From contig JARFIW010001215.1 in NCBI GenBank assembly GCA_036346225.1, forward strand, positions 6,586,501-6,650,500: a stretch of DNA of 64,000 bases. The letters run 5' to 3'. Positions 23,773-35,011 of this stretch are shown here, piece by piece; the stretch's first letter is position 1, and the number at the start of each line of letters is the position of its first letter. The translations under genes were made by a program, and so were the position numbers. The DNA is from Platerodrilus igneus. Taxonomy: Eukaryota; Arthropoda; Insecta; Coleoptera; Lycidae. Under the pieces are notes generated by a model, which worked only from the letters and a program-made list of their open reading frames with translations, was not told the DNA's origin and searched no databases.

Positions 23773-24110
23773 ATTCTCTTAATGATACATTTATTACTTG
23801 TGTTAACCATGTAAAAGACCATGGCGTTTATTTTGAGTCCAAAACGAATTTTAACATATAAGTAGATTTTCTAGTTAACAAGTGTAATAAAGCATTAGTT
23901 TTTTTTCTATCGGCTGTATAAAAACTTTGATAATGAAAAAGCAACCTAATCTGTATATTACTTTTGTATATAGTAAATTGAACTACGCAAGTCCGATTTG
24001 AAACCCATTATGCAACATAAATAAATGTCCGTGAGAAAGGATTCAAAACAGGTTTGTCATGTTCTTGTATTTTAAACTTACAAATACGTATGTTGTATTC
24101 AGCATTAGTG
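23773..24110 (+). pseudogene. LINE ORF2 C-terminal fragment
   Basis: Immediately right of the LTR element, the + strand gives TFITCVNHVKDHGVYF and, further on, NYASPIWNP-like and ERIQNRF motifs spread over shifting frames. These are the usual region after RT in insect LINEs. It continues the fragment ending at 18757. Confidence 0.7.
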
Positions 24111-24573
24111 ACATTAGATCTCGATACAATATTCAATAACTGGAAAAACGGAGATTAATTACTGACATTATGTGTATATAGAATTTAAGACATACGTACG
24201 ATTTCTCACATCTATTGACTTTAGTGTGCTTTCATATTCCTCAATGTAAAACTCTAAACATGCAGCTGTTATCTTCTAAACATTTTAACACATCTGGATA
24301 AAAATTCTCCAATCAATAGACTGTGACACTTTTAATAAATATTGCATATATATAAATGTTAATATGTTATCCTTTTTTTTCACTTAAGAAAACGGTGAAA
24401 GAAATTTTTTTTAATTAGCCACTCCAAGATCAAAACCTAAATTTTATAATTAGTTATTATCGAGTAATAGTTTATTTTTTTAGTTTAACATATACTTAAG
24501 TCTATATAGAGGATGCTGTTGTTGTGCTTGTTTTGTATGCAGCCCAAATATGTATAAATAAATAAATACACGT

Positions 24574-26130
24574 AACGTGAACATGTTACAACTGTTGGAT
24601 TTAAGAATTTGTTATTTAATAATTTGGAAAACTAGTTGCAGTAAGCGAGCCGTCTGAAATATTTTGTTGGAAAAAGGGTATGATATGATTGTATTTTATA
24701 TAGTCTCCCCTGCAATCTTTGTGATGCTGTGGCCGGTTAAATTCTTGAGATAATGCTTTAAGGGTTTTGAAAACTCTTGTACCATACATTGACAAACATA
24801 ATTAACAAACTTTGGTATATGCAGGTGGTCCTCTTAACACTTTTTATGCGTCATAATCTCAGTCTTGTGAAATAGACTAGCACAAGATGTAATGCATGCA
24901 TAAAAATTCTTTGGTAAGTTTGGGAAGTGCTCTCAAAAACTTTTCAAGCATAAAGATTACTGTATTCCCAAATGCCATTAACTGCATACTCTCAGAAAAC
25001 AGTTTCAATCATTTAAATTTTGTGTTCTGCCGCGAAAGCCATCGATGTTGATTATAATAGCGAGAAAACTTTACTGGCTATTAAAAATTATGTAATCGAA
25101 GTAAATTTGGGATGTTAGTAAGATATTGTAAAATTCATTCAGATAGGTAATATTTGGTATCACAGTATTATTAGGCATAATTGTCTGAATTTTTCCTATA
25201 ATAATGCTTACTAGTTATTCTTAGGTGGCATAATGCCTACCTTTTATTTGATTAAATAATGCAATTATATGCAAATGCATTAATAAATATCACACTTTTT
25301 CTTAATGTAACGATAACTACTATTACTTTCTATTAAGTGGTAGAGGAAATGTTTCTTTCCTGCGTGAAAGTATCGTGATGTAACATATATGTAAGATATA
25401 TATGAAGACTGAACCAAAACGTTTCCTATCTTTTTGGAACAATTACTGACAAAAAAGAATAGACATAAACCGTTTATATTGTGAAAGTTCACAATTAGAT
25501 CTAATTTAGCAGAAAAATATGAGAAATACAGCGACGGTAACAAAATATTACTATATGTGAACCTGACCTTCTTTTTTTGTTGGAGTGCAAATAGGTGAAA
25601 GTGATATTGGATGCTGGTAGGTAACGATTTCTATCTGGTTATTTCTGGTTTGTGCTAATAGTAGAAACTTCCTACATATATGTATATAACTGCCATTGAC
25701 CTGTACAATTTGATTTCTTTTGCATTTTTAATAGATAATTGTGCATAATTATTCTGGTTGTTTCATAAGCTTTGTAATAAATATATCGGACTGCAAAATG
25801 TGTAATATTGTTTTCAGTTTGGAGAAGGGTTGCTAAGGATTAGGCTTTTACAAGTGAAACAGGATGAAATCGATATACACTATGTCAATAAATTTATTTG
25901 CAGGAGATTTCCGTTATATGAGAGGTAGAAATTTGGTTAAATGACATGAATCGTTTCTTAGGTAACATTGTATTAAATCACGTAAATAAAGTTTCGATAT
26001 TCTTTTTTTTTATTGTAGTAGACAATCAAATTTAGTTTCCACTTTCTTAACGTAATTTTTTGATAATAATTTAATGGCATATTTAATTTTTGAAAATATA
26101 ATCATGACTCCTCCGAATGATTAACTTCTG
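24574..26130. other. No recognisable gene
   Basis: AT-rich spacer after the LINE tail. No open frame with a recognisable motif; the minus frame at 25280-25543 is not distinctive. Confidence 0.45.
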
Positions 26131-26450
26131 TTACAGGTGCAAGAATCGTTTGACTGTTAAATTTTGAAATATCCGGACATGGTGGGAAACTTGTAACAAA
26201 TTAAGGGTGCACTGGCTAATTACAGTGGTGCAGGAGTGGGTCCCTATATAAACAAGTTTATAAATTGCAAAAAAGTAACGTGAAAGTTAAAATTATCAAG
26301 CTACGGTACTATAAACGCTTATCCTGTAAAAGACTTTTTGATACTGTCTTAATTAATGGGGGCAACTGGTCTGAAAAGAGATATATTTTCAACAATGGGC
26401 CTTACAAGAAAAACAAAGTGTATCGCATTCGCGTTACATTAGATATAAAC
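26131..26450. repeat. Diverged repeat, copy 1 (partner at 28250-28550)
   Basis: Shared order with the partner: TTAAAT..., GG..CATGGTGGG, AAGGGTGCACTGGC, CAGGAGTGGGTCCCTAT, ATAAACGCTTATCCTGTAAA, TACTGTC. Identity is moderate and the ends are unclear. An open frame (26265-26543, +) overlaps it but has no known domain. Confidence 0.55.
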
Positions 26451-26550
26451 CAGATAGAAAGGGAACAAATTAGTTTTAAACGGGCAGAATTTATACGAAT
26501 GTACGCTATATATTATGACTTCATGAATAGTAGTCTTCATTAAGCATGAC

Positions 26551-28004
26551 ATTTTATTTTATTTTAGTTTTATAAAGGGAATTTAGGCAACAATACATAG
26601 TTGAACGAAACTCAGGTCTATGACTCATTTGAAAACCGGCAAAAGCAAAACATTTTAATATTAGGAATCCAAATACAAAGACGCAAGTATGCATATTTAC
26701 CATAATTGGCTTGGGTAAATATACCAATGGCCACAGAAAATTTTTATAACGTACTTATGTTATTTTAATAAATCTTTTAGGATAATTATTGATTAAATAA
26801 CCAGTGAGATTCCCAATATTCGGATTTCATACAATAATTACCTAATTTATGAGAATGATTTTTATATTTTTCAGTAGAAATGATTAAAATTAAAGTTACA
26901 GGAAAACAAGTGTAGTTACAGTTACATAGTAACCCCAGGTAAGATAAAAGTAATATTGTTACAATATAATTAAATCACCTAAATACAGCCAATGACCTAA
27001 GCGGAATTTACAAAGATAATGTTACAAATCATCTCATCATACATAATAATAATATATTGTTAAAATGTTTCAATTCAATTACAAACTGCTGAAGACATAA
27101 CAATAATCACACATTTTTTACATGATAATGTAAGCTCCATATGACGGACCATAATACAATAATATACTGCTCGAAGCATAGCAAGTAGGGGAAGGACGAG
27201 GGCTAGACAGCGGATAGAAACAAAAAATTAAGTAATTGTGAATAGGTAATGAAAACACATCTTAGGGGAACGTTGGTAGGATAGTCTAACAAACACCTTG
27301 AGCTATGAGATTAGATAACAGGAGTTAAACGTGATGCTAGCTGCAGATCACATCGACTACGAGCCAACAACAAAAGTAGAATTTTGAACATATTGGTTCT
27401 AAAGCAACATAAGTTGGAAATAAAATACCCATCGTAAAGCTCTATGGAAATCTTTATTCAGACTGGCATTCAGCTGTAAGTTTTATTTGCTAGTTATGTA
27501 TTTGTTTTTGTTGGTGGCGTTTATGATTGAAGCATGTAAAGATAAACATTGATGAAATTACAAAACGTCCACCATCATTATTTACTTTATTAGATATACA
27601 AGACCTGGACATTGAAATTTAATTTGAAAAGACTGAGGATTTGATTAAATTATTATAGTCGGGTAGTTTATGTTATGACAAATTGAAAGTGAATTGAGGT
27701 AATTTTAAAATTGTGTGTGTACCAGTTTATAGAAATCGTGTTATTATGAGTATATTAAAATAGACTTAGATGACGTAGTGAGACAAAGATGTTTTTCTTT
27801 GTTAAGAATATAGATTGTTTTATTCCATCAATAGACTGACCAAAATAGAATTCACTGGAAAAAAACTCGTCTTCCAGAGGAAGCAATGTTAGAGTATTCA
27901 TCTATCTCAATTTACGTATAAGGTAGTACACAGGAAAAGTAAATACAATGTTATGCTGGGTGCACTTTCAAGAGCGCAGTTAACAGTCAATGCTGCTGAA
28001 ATGA
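26551..28004. other. No recognisable gene
   Basis: AT-rich sequence. The last 100 bases or so may be the decayed upstream part of the Gypsy integrase that becomes readable at 28005. Confidence 0.4.
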
Positions 28005-28235
28005 ATGAGAGCCGATGTGACCTATGGTACAATAAAACTGTACAGAAAATTCAATTGCAGCCAGAAAATTATCCACTTGGAGGGTGGAAAAAGAGAAATG
28101 TACAAATATGTCGCAAAGAAACATAAGATATGTGCAAACTTAATAGAGTGGAAGCAAGTGTTACTAAAAGCGTACAAGGAAGAAATTATTAGGCAGAACC
28201 ATGAAGTTCTTATGTCTGCTCGTCTGGAGCTGTGA
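28005..28235 (+). pseudogene. Possible Gypsy integrase N-terminal (zinc-binding) fragment
   Basis: The + frame ends with WKQVLLKAYKEEIIRQNHEV and a short MSARLEL. That resembles the His-half of the integrase HHCC domain (L-x-x-x-H-D...GH-x-G...R), but the first His is replaced (YKEE) and the Gly-His is Asn-His. The Cys-half resumes only at 29945 in the same orientation, so a block of about 1.7 kb appears to split the domain. Confidence 0.5.
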
Positions 28236-28249
28236 TATGGGTGAAGTAT

Positions 28250-28550
28250 GTGTTAAATGAATTTGATTTGCTCTGGAGGGATGGGGACCTCATAACGATA
28301 TAAGAGTGCGTCGGCTAAAAGCAGTGCCGCAGGAGTGGGTTCCTATGGCTAAATAAGAAAAGAAAGTAAATAAAAATGAAGAAATACAAAAATAATAAAT
28401 AACAAGAAACTACATAAACGCTTACCCTAAAAGGTTTTCCTACTGTCAAAATCGGGGTCCGCCAAACAGTCTCACAGCAATTCTTTTAATATCATTTTTA
28501 TGTGGAATGTTATTCCACATAAACTCCCGTGCTTTGGTTCCTAAAATTGG
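28250..28550. repeat. Diverged repeat, copy 2 (partner at 26131-26450)
   Basis: Contains AAGAGTGCGTCGGC, CAGGAGTGGGTTCCTAT, ATAAACGCTTACCCTAAAAG and CTACTGTC in the same order as copy 1. It lies at the start of the 1.7-kb block that separates the two integrase pieces, so it may be the left end of the inserted element. Confidence 0.55.
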
Positions 28551-29944
28551 TCATAATTAAAGAAATTTTGTAAAATAAAATGCTACTTCCAAATACGACT
28601 AACACTGGGGTAGCTGGATATTCTTTACAGCTCACTGACATATACAATATGTTTTCTAAAACAATTCCTACCCGCAAATCTGGCCAGATGTTGCTAAAAT
28701 AAATACTAAAGAAAAATCTTAAAAAGTTAAATTTAATTGATCAACAAAACTATTTGGCACTCCAAATTTTCCTGCTTTCCTATTTAATTATAAGATATCA
28801 ATGAATCCAAATTATTGACAATGTGGTTCATAGAAGCAAAAAACAATTAAATGCCAACGTTGTGTCTTATCATTGTTCTTTTCACACTATTTCTTAATAT
28901 TTTACACTAATAACCTTATCCTTAAATTTAGTAACCATTCGTCCCGTCCCGTTGATAAACATTAATCAATAAAAAAATTAATCTCTATGATGTTCAAATA
29001 CTGTCACATACAAACTGTACCTATAATATTACTTACAGGTTGATTTCTCTAATTTAAGGTTCAGAATGTTCAGACCATACTAGCTTTCATTTCGTTACTA
29101 ATCTATTTCCTGATTTTTCCATTCTTTGAACAACAGCTTACAACACAACCCCAAAATTCCAATTTAATGGTGGGATGAACAACTCCAATTTTCCTCTCCA
29201 TAAACGGTCATGACGACACTAGTTCCACTCGCAGATCTATTGAAAATACCTTGCCGAGCACACGCGTAAGTTCACATAATTTATCGTATGCTCCGTTACT
29301 CCCCAGCTATGCTGTATTCTGTTAACTTTTTACAATGCCCTCACCTCACTACATTTTTAAATTCTAAACTAACACCTTTTAACTTTTTTTACTTTCCGAA
29401 CTTAACTTGTCCACATCCCCCTCTCCCTGTATACCGTTTCACATTCTTGTATCCCTACGTAATTGATGTTTTTAAGTCAGTGTTTTGTATATAACTGACT
29501 TTATTTCTACTTCAATTGTGTCCTACAAAAATCATGTGTTGTACTTCCACTGTAAATCATATTTTATTATGGTCAGCATCTGCTTAATACAATGTTTCGA
29601 GTTTGTCTATGCTGACTTCACCATTCTCACGGCTTACAGTTTATTACAATGTATTTATCTTTGTAAGTGCTTGTCGTCTGCTTTGTGGTTTTATTAACAT
29701 CATTGCCCTTTCATTCTTACCATACGATATATTTAAAAGAATAACTTTGTACTTTCCTATCTGAAATGTTTTATAGCAACAAAATTAAAATATCCTGATT
29801 AATTAAGAATATTTACGAAAGCTTTTATACAAAGCACATCCATATATTTTGTCCCTTCAAAATTAAATTTTATTTCTTTCACACATAATTTATTGTTAGC
29901 GTAACGAAACGCATTACAGGTATTAAAATTTTTTCAAAATTGCA
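28551..29944. other. Remainder of the 1.7-kb block within the Gypsy integrase
   Basis: No recognisable domain. The block ends near TTTCAAAATTGCAG just before the integrase resumes. I could not find matching ends or a target duplication. Confidence 0.35.
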
Positions 29945-30264
29945 GAAGAGTATTACTGGCCGAAGATGAAATCGGACTTAAGTCGTTATATTAAAAGATG
30001 TGCTATTTGTTTAGCTACAAAGAGTAGTCCATTGTCGCATTCTGGATTGATGAGGAAGGAAACAGAGGTAAAACATCTCTTACAGATAATACCCATCAAC
30101 ATTATTGAACCATTATCTAGATTAAAGAAGGGTAACATGTATTTGCTATTTGCTTATGACTGGTTTACTAAGTACGTACTGTTCATTCGAAGCGAAAGGC
30201 TATAGCCAGTTCTATAAACAGCTTTCGAGAAATTCTTTTGTTTTATATGGAGTGCTTCAGATTA
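29945..30264 (+). pseudogene. Gypsy integrase: zinc-finger end and core start
   Basis: The + frame reads EYYWPKMKSDLSRYIKRCAI, with C-A-I-C giving the Cys pair, then the linker and the core start with KKGNMYLLFAYDWFTKYVLF, where the Asp of YDW is the first catalytic residue. After 30205 a stop intervenes. Text in another frame continues to 30264, where a solo LTR is inserted. In the family this enzyme joins element DNA to the host chromosome. Confidence 0.85.
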
Positions 30265-30890
30265 TGTTACATTCCAAATTTGGAGATGTACACTTTTAAA
30301 TTTGTGAGTAAATTCCCGCCATTATTTTAAAATAGACTTGTTTATTTCCGTCATTTCGGACAGTTGCGTCGGCGCAAAAAAATGCGCAGACGCGGAGTGA
30401 TGGGTAAGTGCGCGGTTTGGACACGACAAGTATTAGCCAAGGATACGTCGAACGGTGACGTTTGCCTGTATCTTTTTTGTCTTTTCTCTTTTAAAATGTA
30501 GGTTTTTCCCTTATCTTGCCTTATCGTTGCCTTCACCTTTATTCCTTTGCCCTACCTACGAACGAAGAAGAGGAAAGACGTTAAATCTGGTTTCAACGAG
30601 GGTATGACGTAATCCACACCAAACAACTTTAATAGACGAGATACCCTGAGGTTAGCATGACCCCTGCACAAGGATGACCTATAAAATCGTGAAGAGTTCC
30701 ACATTTTTAAGTGAGTACTTTTTATCTTTTTAAGGTGCAACTTGTATCATTGTATACGTATTTGACATGTGATACAATTTGACACGTAATTATGTCGTAA
30801 TATCTTTGTTGTGCAATAATGTGAACGTGAATAGTACCAGTGGTGCCAACTGTGGTAGTGGCTCTGTACACGCGACGCGGGGTTATAACA
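30265..30890 (+). mobile_element. Solo LTR (copy 1) with embedded U6-like sequence, target duplication ATTA
   Basis: 626 bp beginning TGTTACATTCC and ending GGTTATAACA. It is flanked by ATTA at 30261-30264 and 30891-30894 and breaks a Gypsy integrase whose reading continues directly on the other side. TG...CA ends and a 4-bp duplication are the mark of a Gypsy-type LTR. There is no internal region, so it is a solo LTR left by recombination between two LTRs. It shares GTTGCGTCGGCGCAA, AGCATGACCCCTGC and ATGTGATACAATTTG blocks with the reverse copy at 33014-33651. Confidence 0.85.
30640..30708 (+). ncRNA. U6 snRNA-like segment inside solo LTR copy 1 (not a functional gene)
   Basis: About 69 bases follow the central and 3' part of U6 spliceosomal RNA: GATACC...GTTAGCATGACCCCTGC, then CAAGGATGACC, AAAATCGTGAAG and GTTCCACATTTTT. 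U6 from animals has GATACAGAGAAGATTAGCAT, CCCCTGCGCAAGGATGACAC, AAAATCGTGAAGC and GTTCCACATTTTT. The ACAGAGA box itself has changed to ACCCTGAG, and the 5' stem-loop is missing, so it cannot be a working U6. The terminal T run is intact. The comparison with U6 is from general knowledge, not a search. Confidence 0.8.
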
Positions 30891-31557
30891 ATTATTACAG
30901 TTGACAACGGAACACAATTTACTACTAAAGCTTTCAAGCGGCTAATACAGAAATATAAAATTCCAAAAGTTTGGTACAATGTCAACTAACACCTGCAAAC
31001 CTACCAGTAGAAGGAGCAAACAAAGTCATCGCTACAGCCGTACGTTCATATGTGAAAAATAACCACAAGCTACGGGATGAAGAAGTATATAAAGTACCAT
31101 GCCATCTGTAATGCAGTTCGTGAAGTAACTAATTATACTCCGGCATTTTTGAATTTTGGCCGTTCCATACCAATTAATGGAGAATACTATGGAAACTGTT
31201 CGATTTTTCCGAGGAAGAGCTTACGGTTTAGTCTAGACAGCAACTGATTAAAAACTTAAACCAGCTACCAGAACTGTATAACAATATGAGGGAGATACTG
31301 CACCAGGCATATGTGCACAATAAACAAACTTATGATTTACAACGTCGTCCCGTGCGATACCAAAAAGGACAATTTGTATGGCAAAGAAATATGGCACAAT
31401 CTAAGGCTTCAGCACCAGTCTCTCAGTAGTTAGCACCCAAATATGTTTGTTGCCGAATCATAGAAAAAACAGGAACTGTCACTTACGTCTAAGGAATAGC
31501 AAGGGTAAAGATATTGGTGTTTGGCATGTAAAAGATCTGAAGCCAGATAGCTAATTT
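30891..31557 (+). pseudogene. Gypsy integrase: core end and C-terminal region
   Basis: The text restarts at the target duplication and reads VDNGTQFTTKAFKRL (second catalytic Asp), then PAFLNFGRSIP in another frame, then NKQTYDLQRRPVRYQKGQF, LAPKYV and finally GVWHVKDLKP before a stop at about 31550. This is the ordered C-terminal half of a Gypsy integrase. Several stops and shifts make it a pseudogene. Confidence 0.85.
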
Positions 31558-31560
31558 ATG

Positions 31561-33009
31561 TTTTGTAAAGAATGTTGTCATTCTCTTCGAGGTTAGTTGT
31601 AGAGGGGCTCACATTGATTGAAAATACTCTGGTGTACCTGTTGGTGTGGTTATTTGTTATGAGTTTCTCATGTGGGGAGTGGTCAGTGACTAACGATCGT
31701 TTACTCCTTAGACTACCTCATCTTCTAGTTGTAACAGTAAGATTCTCTGTTACTAGTTTGGAAAGTTAGGCAACTTTATGTGCATGCTTTATTATGTGTG
31801 ACCGAAAAGCTATTGTCAGCAGCTGTCATCCTATCGTGTGAGATCGAGAAGAGATGTGCAGTTCAGCTTGTTTGTGCAGAGCGCAGTTTCACACATCGTA
31901 CTGCTTTACTTTCTTAGTGTTGTGGTATACGATGTATTGCAGTCACCATGCCCGGTTCTTTTTGCTATTTTAACAAAGTTATGACCAGTTTGTTCAACTG
32001 CTAATTGAAATAATTCAAGTCATGTATGGGGTAAGGTTTTTCTTGTGCTACCAATTGTATTTCACTCATAAGGATGTAAATTTGTAGCAACTAGGAAGGG
32101 ATATATTCAACGCTTTCCATTTTATTCAAAGCGTCATATTGTTGCAGGGTTGGGATTCTAAGCACTAAATGGTTAGAGCCTCCTGATAAATTTGGGCATT
32201 GTATCTGTTGAACTGGAGTGATGCATTTAGTACGAAATACTATGTGTTGTAAATAGACGTTTATGAGAATTCTTTTTTTAGTTTGGTATTTAAAAAATTT
32301 CACTTTAGAAATATTCGAGTACCGGATCGTTCGACATCTGGGATCAACAGGTGTCAAGGCTACTTATGTCAACATCGTATTTATCAATCACCATTACTTT
32401 AATATAACTGATTCGACTTGAGTGCATTTAAATTGCTTTAATGAATAAATTATGCATTCGTTTAAGATATTTAACAAGCAATTTTTTAATCGACTGTAAT
32501 GCTGTTAACCGTACTTTTAGCTCAAGGTGTTGGTAAGTGATTCTTAACTTTTGGTTGTCAATTATTTTTTATTTTATTTTTAAAGAAGTGCCATATTGTA
32601 AATCTTATGCGGAACCTTTAAAACTGTAATTATTGATTTAATTGTATTTAGCATAAATGAACTTGGTGGTGGTTACTCAGCTGTTTTATTTAACAACCGT
32701 CACTTAACGAAATGCGGTATTAACTTTTATGGTGTTATTAAAGTATGTAACTTTTTATAGCTCCTATAGTGACAAACAAAGAACTCACTGAGGGATCTAG
32801 AGGTAAGGTCTCATTGTGGTGTCATTATTTAATCATTTCAAATAGTTGCTCTTGCATTTATAAAAATAAAACAAGGATTACTGTTCAGTGTTTCGAACAA
32901 GTATTAAACAGGTGCGGCCGTTACAAAGTCATTATTCAGGTTATATTTGAATTTTTTATCTGCAGCTGACATAATTTAAAACAAGCTCCTAACAACTTTG
33001 GATGTACAC
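31561..33009. other. No recognisable gene; may include the 3' region/LTR of the preceding Gypsy
   Basis: Follows the integrase stop directly, where a Gypsy 3' untranslated region and LTR are expected. I could not find a second copy of any part in the window to prove an LTR. Open frames here (31572-31769, 32091-32357, 32769-32969) have no recognised domain. Confidence 0.4.
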
Positions 33010-33013
33010 ATGT

Positions 33014-33651
33014 TGATATAGTCCCGGCCGTTATAGTCCCGCGCAACTGTTATGAGCTACTACGACAGTTGGCAACACATACTAACCACGTACACAATAT
33101 TGCACAACAAGATATTACGTCATAATTGCGTCTCAAATTGTATCACATACCAAAAATGTTTACAGTGATACAAGATGCGCCTTAAAGAAAAAGATAAAAT
33201 GTACTCACTTAAAATGTGTAACTCCTCACGATTTTGCAGTCATCCTTGCGCAGGGGTCATACTCTTCTTTGTCTGGGTGTTGTTGGGCGTGGGTGGGGCT
33301 ATGCCCTCGTTGAAAACAGATTAATTTGTCTTCCCTCTTTGTCGTCTGTAGCGGTACGGTAGGAACAAGGTCAAGGCAACGGTATCGGGTAGAGATAAAG
33401 GGAAACCTATATTATCTGAAAGAGAAAAGACAAAGGCACGACACAGGTAAACGTCACTGCTCGACGTCTCGTTGGCTAATCCTCGTCGTGTCGGAAACCG
33501 CACACTTACTTCCTCACTCCACGTCTGCGCATTCTCTTGCGCCGACGCAACTGTCCGAATTGACGAAAATTTAACAACTCTATTTTTAAAATATTGGCGC
33601 GAATTTACTCACAAATTTAAAACTGTAAAATGTCAATTTTGGCATGTAACA
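33014..33651 (-). mobile_element. Solo LTR (copy 2), same family as 30265-30890, target duplication ATGT
   Basis: 638 bp on the minus strand, starting TGTTACATGCC at 33651 and ending ...CTATATCA at 33014, flanked by ATGT at 33010-33013 and 33652-33655. Collinear with copy 1 over its whole length, with an extra GC-rich stretch (CCCCACCCACGCCCAACAAC) before the U6-like part. The last 30 bases contain a local duplication (GGGACTATA repeated). Confidence 0.8.
33211..33268 (-). ncRNA. U6 snRNA-like segment inside solo LTR copy 2 (not functional)
   Basis: The minus strand reads AAGAGTATGACCCCTGCGCA, AGGATGACTGCAAAATCGTG, AGGAGTTACACATTTT. This follows the 3' half of U6, and at CTGCGCAAGGATGAC and TGCAAAATCGTGA it is closer to U6 than copy 1 is. 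Sequence before it does not match U6. As in copy 1, AAGTGAGTAC follows at once. Confidence 0.75.
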
Positions 33652-33655
33652 ATGT

Positions 33656-34231
33656 CAGTAAATTTTCTTTATACCACTGACTGTCAGCAAATGTATTGGT
33701 CATAATATTACCGTGACCATACCTTAATAGTGTATTATCGTCAGGTCAGCCGTTCTAGTTTGGCGTCAATATCTTTACAATTTTTTAAATGCTTCTGCCT
33801 GCTAATTGTAAAATAGCTTAGTTAATACGTCACAATAATTTGGTCTGATTATCGTTACTGGAATGATATCTTTAGCATTAGGGAAGGAAATAATTGTAAA
33901 GTTAACTTTTGTATCCTAATGGAAGTCATCTGGTATTGATAGAAAATGTGACTATTATTACGTGTACAATAGCAGTTGTAGAGTAGAATTATTTTCGGAT
34001 GGCATGGCAGGCGACGTCACATGTGAATTAGGTTTGAATATACTTAAACATTAAGATTCAGCATGCTATAATACGACCTACAAACATCATGATGACATTA
34101 TATTTTTAAATGTCGTCACGAATACCACATTTATTGCGTAAAATAAAATATTGTTTAGAAAGTCCTCGTTTATGCTGACAGTATCTAGAAATGCATAAAT
34201 TCGCGAAATTAATCCAGATCATCATATACTA
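33656..34231. other. No recognisable gene
   Basis: AT-rich spacer between solo LTR copy 2 and a SINE. Nothing recognised. Confidence 0.45.
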
Positions 34232-34243
34232 TCAGAGCTTTCA

Positions 34244-34549
34244 CCACTACATTTGATTTTCTAATGCTTTGTTCGAAGGCACTACATTGGCCAGGAAGTG
34301 AATTTTTTACCTGGAATATTTTGAATTTTGCGAAACCTTTGCTGTTCCAATCAAGGTACGGTTCTTTAACATTGACAACACACACACGGAACTTCCATTG
34401 TCTCACACGGGACTTCCATTTTATCCTAACGAGGGCGTATTTTTGTGAAAAATGCTTCCTAACGTTTTTCAAATGGACCGCATTGGGATTTGAATCTGGG
34501 ATCTTAGGCATGGTAGTCAGACGCATATCAACTATGCCACGGAGCTGCC
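34244..34549 (-). mobile_element. tRNA-derived SINE, full-length copy, 12-bp target duplication
   Basis: 306 bp between duplicated TCAGAGCTTTCA (34232-34243 and 34550-34561). The tRNA-like head is on the minus strand at 34549-34475, with CTCCGTGGCATAGTTGATAT as box A and CAGATTCAAATCCC as box B. The body matches the copies at 22127 and 52238, and the tail region ends AAATCAAATGTAGTG without a poly-A. Confidence 0.85.
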
Positions 34550-34561
34550 TCAGAGCTTTCA

Positions 34562-35011
34562 TCGATAAATAATTGTAGGTTCATCGTTTCTTGTTCAGTA
34601 AAAATTTGCTGTAACACAGTGAACATACTCAGTTGATCATAATAGTGGACGCAATTGTCATTGTCATTCTCGTTCTTATGAACGCCTTATTCCGTTTCCA
34701 GTTTTTTATCAAGTCTTAGTCACAAAAACTAACTAATAGTAAATTTCTTCCGCAATGTAAGCATTTGAAAAGAATGCATGTTTAGTGGTTGATTAATTTT
34801 GATATTTTTTTAGAGTATATTATAGTTGTGAAAAGGCATCAACAACTATTAACAAAAATTTTGATTGTTAATAAGGTGCCTCTCCTCACGTAGGCTTTTT
34901 TAAGGTCGCCCACCTTCCGATAATAATACTACTGTATTTTTTATAATTAAATTAGCGCTAATTTTTCAAATAGAGGAAATTATATCATAACACTTGTTGC
35001 ACTTGGGCAAT
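34562..35011. other. No recognisable gene
   Basis: AT-rich sequence between a SINE and a solo LTR upstream of the TBL2 exons; no exon signal recognised. Confidence 0.4.

Larger units (their letters stand above)
18511..24573 (+). mobile_element. LINE (+), interrupted by an LTR retrotransposon
   Basis: The LINE text runs 18511-18761 (end of RT), stops at the LTR element, and resumes at 23769 with the C-terminal region. It ends in an untranslated stretch with an AAATAAATAAATA tail at about 24558-24573. The 4-bp repeat CAAT on both sides of the LTR element shows that the two halves were once joined. Most of the 5' half of the LINE is absent: the left edge is a junction with Gypsy sequence. Confidence 0.75.

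Noticed and set aside
30640..30708. A functional U6 snRNA gene
   Set aside because: The 5' stem-loop and intact ACAGAGA box are missing, there is no upstream element arrangement of a U6 promoter, and the segment lies in a mobile LTR present twice.
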